Below, one piece after another: positions 62,941 through 64,000 of a DNA stretch of 64,000 nt. Under the pieces are notes generated by a model. It searched no databases. It saw only the letters and a program-made list of their open reading frames with translations, and had not been told where the DNA came from. Position 1 is the first letter of the stretch; each line of letters starts with the position of its first letter. Origin of the DNA: an uncultured Chlamydiaceae bacterium (GTDB taxonomy: Bacteria > Chlamydiota > Chlamydiia > Chlamydiales > Chlamydiaceae); the NCBI GenBank assembly GCA_937884635.1, contig CALGBW010000008.1, positions 1 through 64,000 of the forward strand, written 5' to 3'. A program made the translations under genes and the position numbers.

Positions 62941-64000
62941 TTACTTTTTAGAAACGGCAGGAAAGAGTCCTTTATTTTTTAAAATTTGTAAAATTTTTTC
63001 TTTGTCTTGGCAGTTTGTTTCTATGGATAAGGCCTCGGCTTCTTTAAGCAGATCGCCTAGGAGTTTCCCCGGGGCAATCCCCTCAGCAATAAGATCTAAA
63101 GCTGAAACAACCGGAGTAGAGTTTTTCACGCGCAAAATAAAATTTTCTAATCGGGTTTCTAGGCTTTGGACTCTAGCAATAAAAATTTGCTGTTTAGTGG
63201 AGTCCCTCTGCAATGAAGAAAAGAGAGCAAGAAACAACCGGGCATGGGGAGAAGCCAGAAAATGAGTCCAGAAGACGTGGTTATTTCGAGTCGCTTGAAA
63301 TTGAGGAAGCGCCTCGTACCATGCGTGAATAATTTTTAGATCTCTGTTCGACACTCGTAACCGAGCAAAGGCAACATTGGTGGCTTCCTCGCTGACCCCT
63401 TGGAATAAAGGAAGTAGGAGGCAAATCTCCGGTACCTCCTCATCAAAATGAAAACGTTTAGCAAATTCAATTGTAGAGCGCAGTAAACTGATTGGGACTT
63501 CTTTCAATTCGGGGAAAATATACGTTAAAACCTTTAAGCGTAGTAGCAGAGATAAGGAGTGATAGGGATTATTACTCAGCATTTTTTTCAACTCTTGCCA
63601 AATGCGCTCGGGAGAGACGGAAAGAGTTAGCGTGGGTGCCTCTTTTATAATAGCCTGCTCGGTTGCAGGGGCAATAGTGAATTGGAATGTTGCAGCAAAG
63701 CGAATAGCGCGTAAAATACGCAGCTTATCTTCTGAGAAGCGCAAACGAGGATGGCCAATCGCGCGCACCACTTTTTTTTCTATGTCACAACGACCTTCTA
63801 CAAGATCAAAGATTTTCTCTTCAAAGGGGTCATAGTACATCCCATTAATCGTGAAATCCCTACGCAAGGCATCTTCTTTCATAGAAGAGAAAATCACTTG
63901 GTTGGGATGACGACCATCAGTATAACCTTCATCGCTACGAAAGGTCGCTACTTCAAAAAGCAAGTTATTCATTTTAACAACGATAATCCCAAAGGCAGCT
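62941..64000 (-). CDS. pcnB: Poly(A) polymerase / tRNA nucleotidyltransferase family (5' end outside window)
   Basis: The frame is open to the right edge (codons upstream read AAFGIIVVKMNN), so the start and the catalytic GGxVRD head lie beyond 64000. The visible 353 residues carry the family core: FEVATFRSDEGYTDGRHP, RRDFTINGMYYDP, DLVEGRCDIEKKVVRAIG and RLRFSEDKLRILRAIRFAA, then the helical RNA-binding part. Whether it adds poly(A) or CCA cannot be told from this portion; arginine-rich RRDFTIN and RAIRFAA are common to both. It precedes der on the same strand, with 99 bases between. Confidence 0.88.
   Translation of the reverse strand, partial: AAFGIIVVKMNNLLFEVATFRSDEGYTDGRHPNQVIFSSMKEDALRRDFTINGMYYDPFEEKIFDLVEGRCDIEKKVVRAIGHPRLRFSEDKLRILRAIRFAATFQFTIAPATEQAIIKEAPTLTLSVSPERIWQELKKMLSNNPYHSLSLLLRLKVLTYIFPELKEVPISLLRSTIEFAKRFHFDEEVPEICLLLPLFQGVSEEATNVAFARLRVSNRDLKIIHAWYEALPQFQATRNNHVFWTHFLASPHARLFLALFSSLQRDSTKQQIFIARVQSLETRLENFILRVKNSTPVVSALDLIAEGIAPGKLLGDLLKEAEALSIETNCQDKEKILQILKNKGLFPAVSKK

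Noticed and set aside
1..64000. CRISPR arrays, tRNA or rRNA genes, insertion sequences, phage genes
   Set aside because: Reading the intergenic gaps showed no regularly spaced repeats, cloverleaf-like sequences with T-loop consensus, transposase motifs or flanking target duplications.

Overview
The window is a chromosomal segment from a member of the family Chlamydiaceae. This rests on a dense run of gene families that are chlamydia-specific or chlamydia-typical: the CopB/CopD translocators with their LcrH-type chaperone, chromosomal homologues of plasmid proteins pGP5-D and pGP6-D, the needle-tip candidate CT584, RsbU with its sister CT589, and the split type III and type II secretion operons. 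CT numbers are C. trachomatis homologue names recalled from family knowledge; no database was searched. I cannot name the species. Gene order departs from the C. trachomatis/C. pneumoniae order, as I remember it, in at least two places, so this may be a divergent lineage. I see no rRNA, tRNA, CRISPR array, insertion sequence or phage gene.

Layout. 1-2336 (minus): Tol-Pal genes (tolQ, tolR, a TonB/TolA-like protein, and tolB cut by the left edge). 2588-9432 (plus): dsbD, tatD and the succinate dehydrogenase genes sdhC-sdhA-sdhB. 9429-16293 (minus): a large unknown protein (CT590 type) and two membrane PP2C-type proteins, the active RsbU and a degenerate copy. 16407-25542 (minus): eno, uvrB, trpS, CT584, the pGP6-D-like and ParA-like genes, thrS. 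25766-26665 (plus): a drug/metabolite transporter. 26740-30581 (minus): the lcrH-CT577-copB-copD operon. 30805-32556 (plus): mutL. 32558-41661 (minus): the type II secretion block (CT573, gspD, gspE, gspF, gspG, two pseudopilin-like proteins, two unknown proteins), with pepP at 41753. 42968-47593 (minus): type III secretion sctJ, a SctK-position protein, sctL, sctR, sctS, sctT. 47696-55567 (minus): lipA, lpdA, a zinc-ribbon membrane protein, a SWIM-SNF2 helicase and brnQ. 56111-61251 (plus): mnmE, nth, secA. 61361-64000 (minus): der (frameshifted) and pcnB, cut by the right edge.

How they work together. Envelope biology dominates: Tol-Pal, a DsbD thiol pump for the disulfide-rich chlamydial envelope, the SecA motor, a type II secretion core, and the membrane half of the type III injectisome with its translocon operon. 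RsbU, whose sensor domain is thought to read metabolic state, lies next to the TCA enzyme genes sdhCAB and eno.

The observations most worth following are: a roughly 280-nt structured leader or RNA between brnQ and mnmE; an inversion of the whole CT565-pepP block; a duplicated 55-bp promoter-like element in front of CT589 and eno; a 13-bp inverted repeat abutting the rsbU start codon; loss of catalytic residues in CT589; Ser instead of Gly at the prepilin cleavage site of all three pseudopilins; and the broken der frame.
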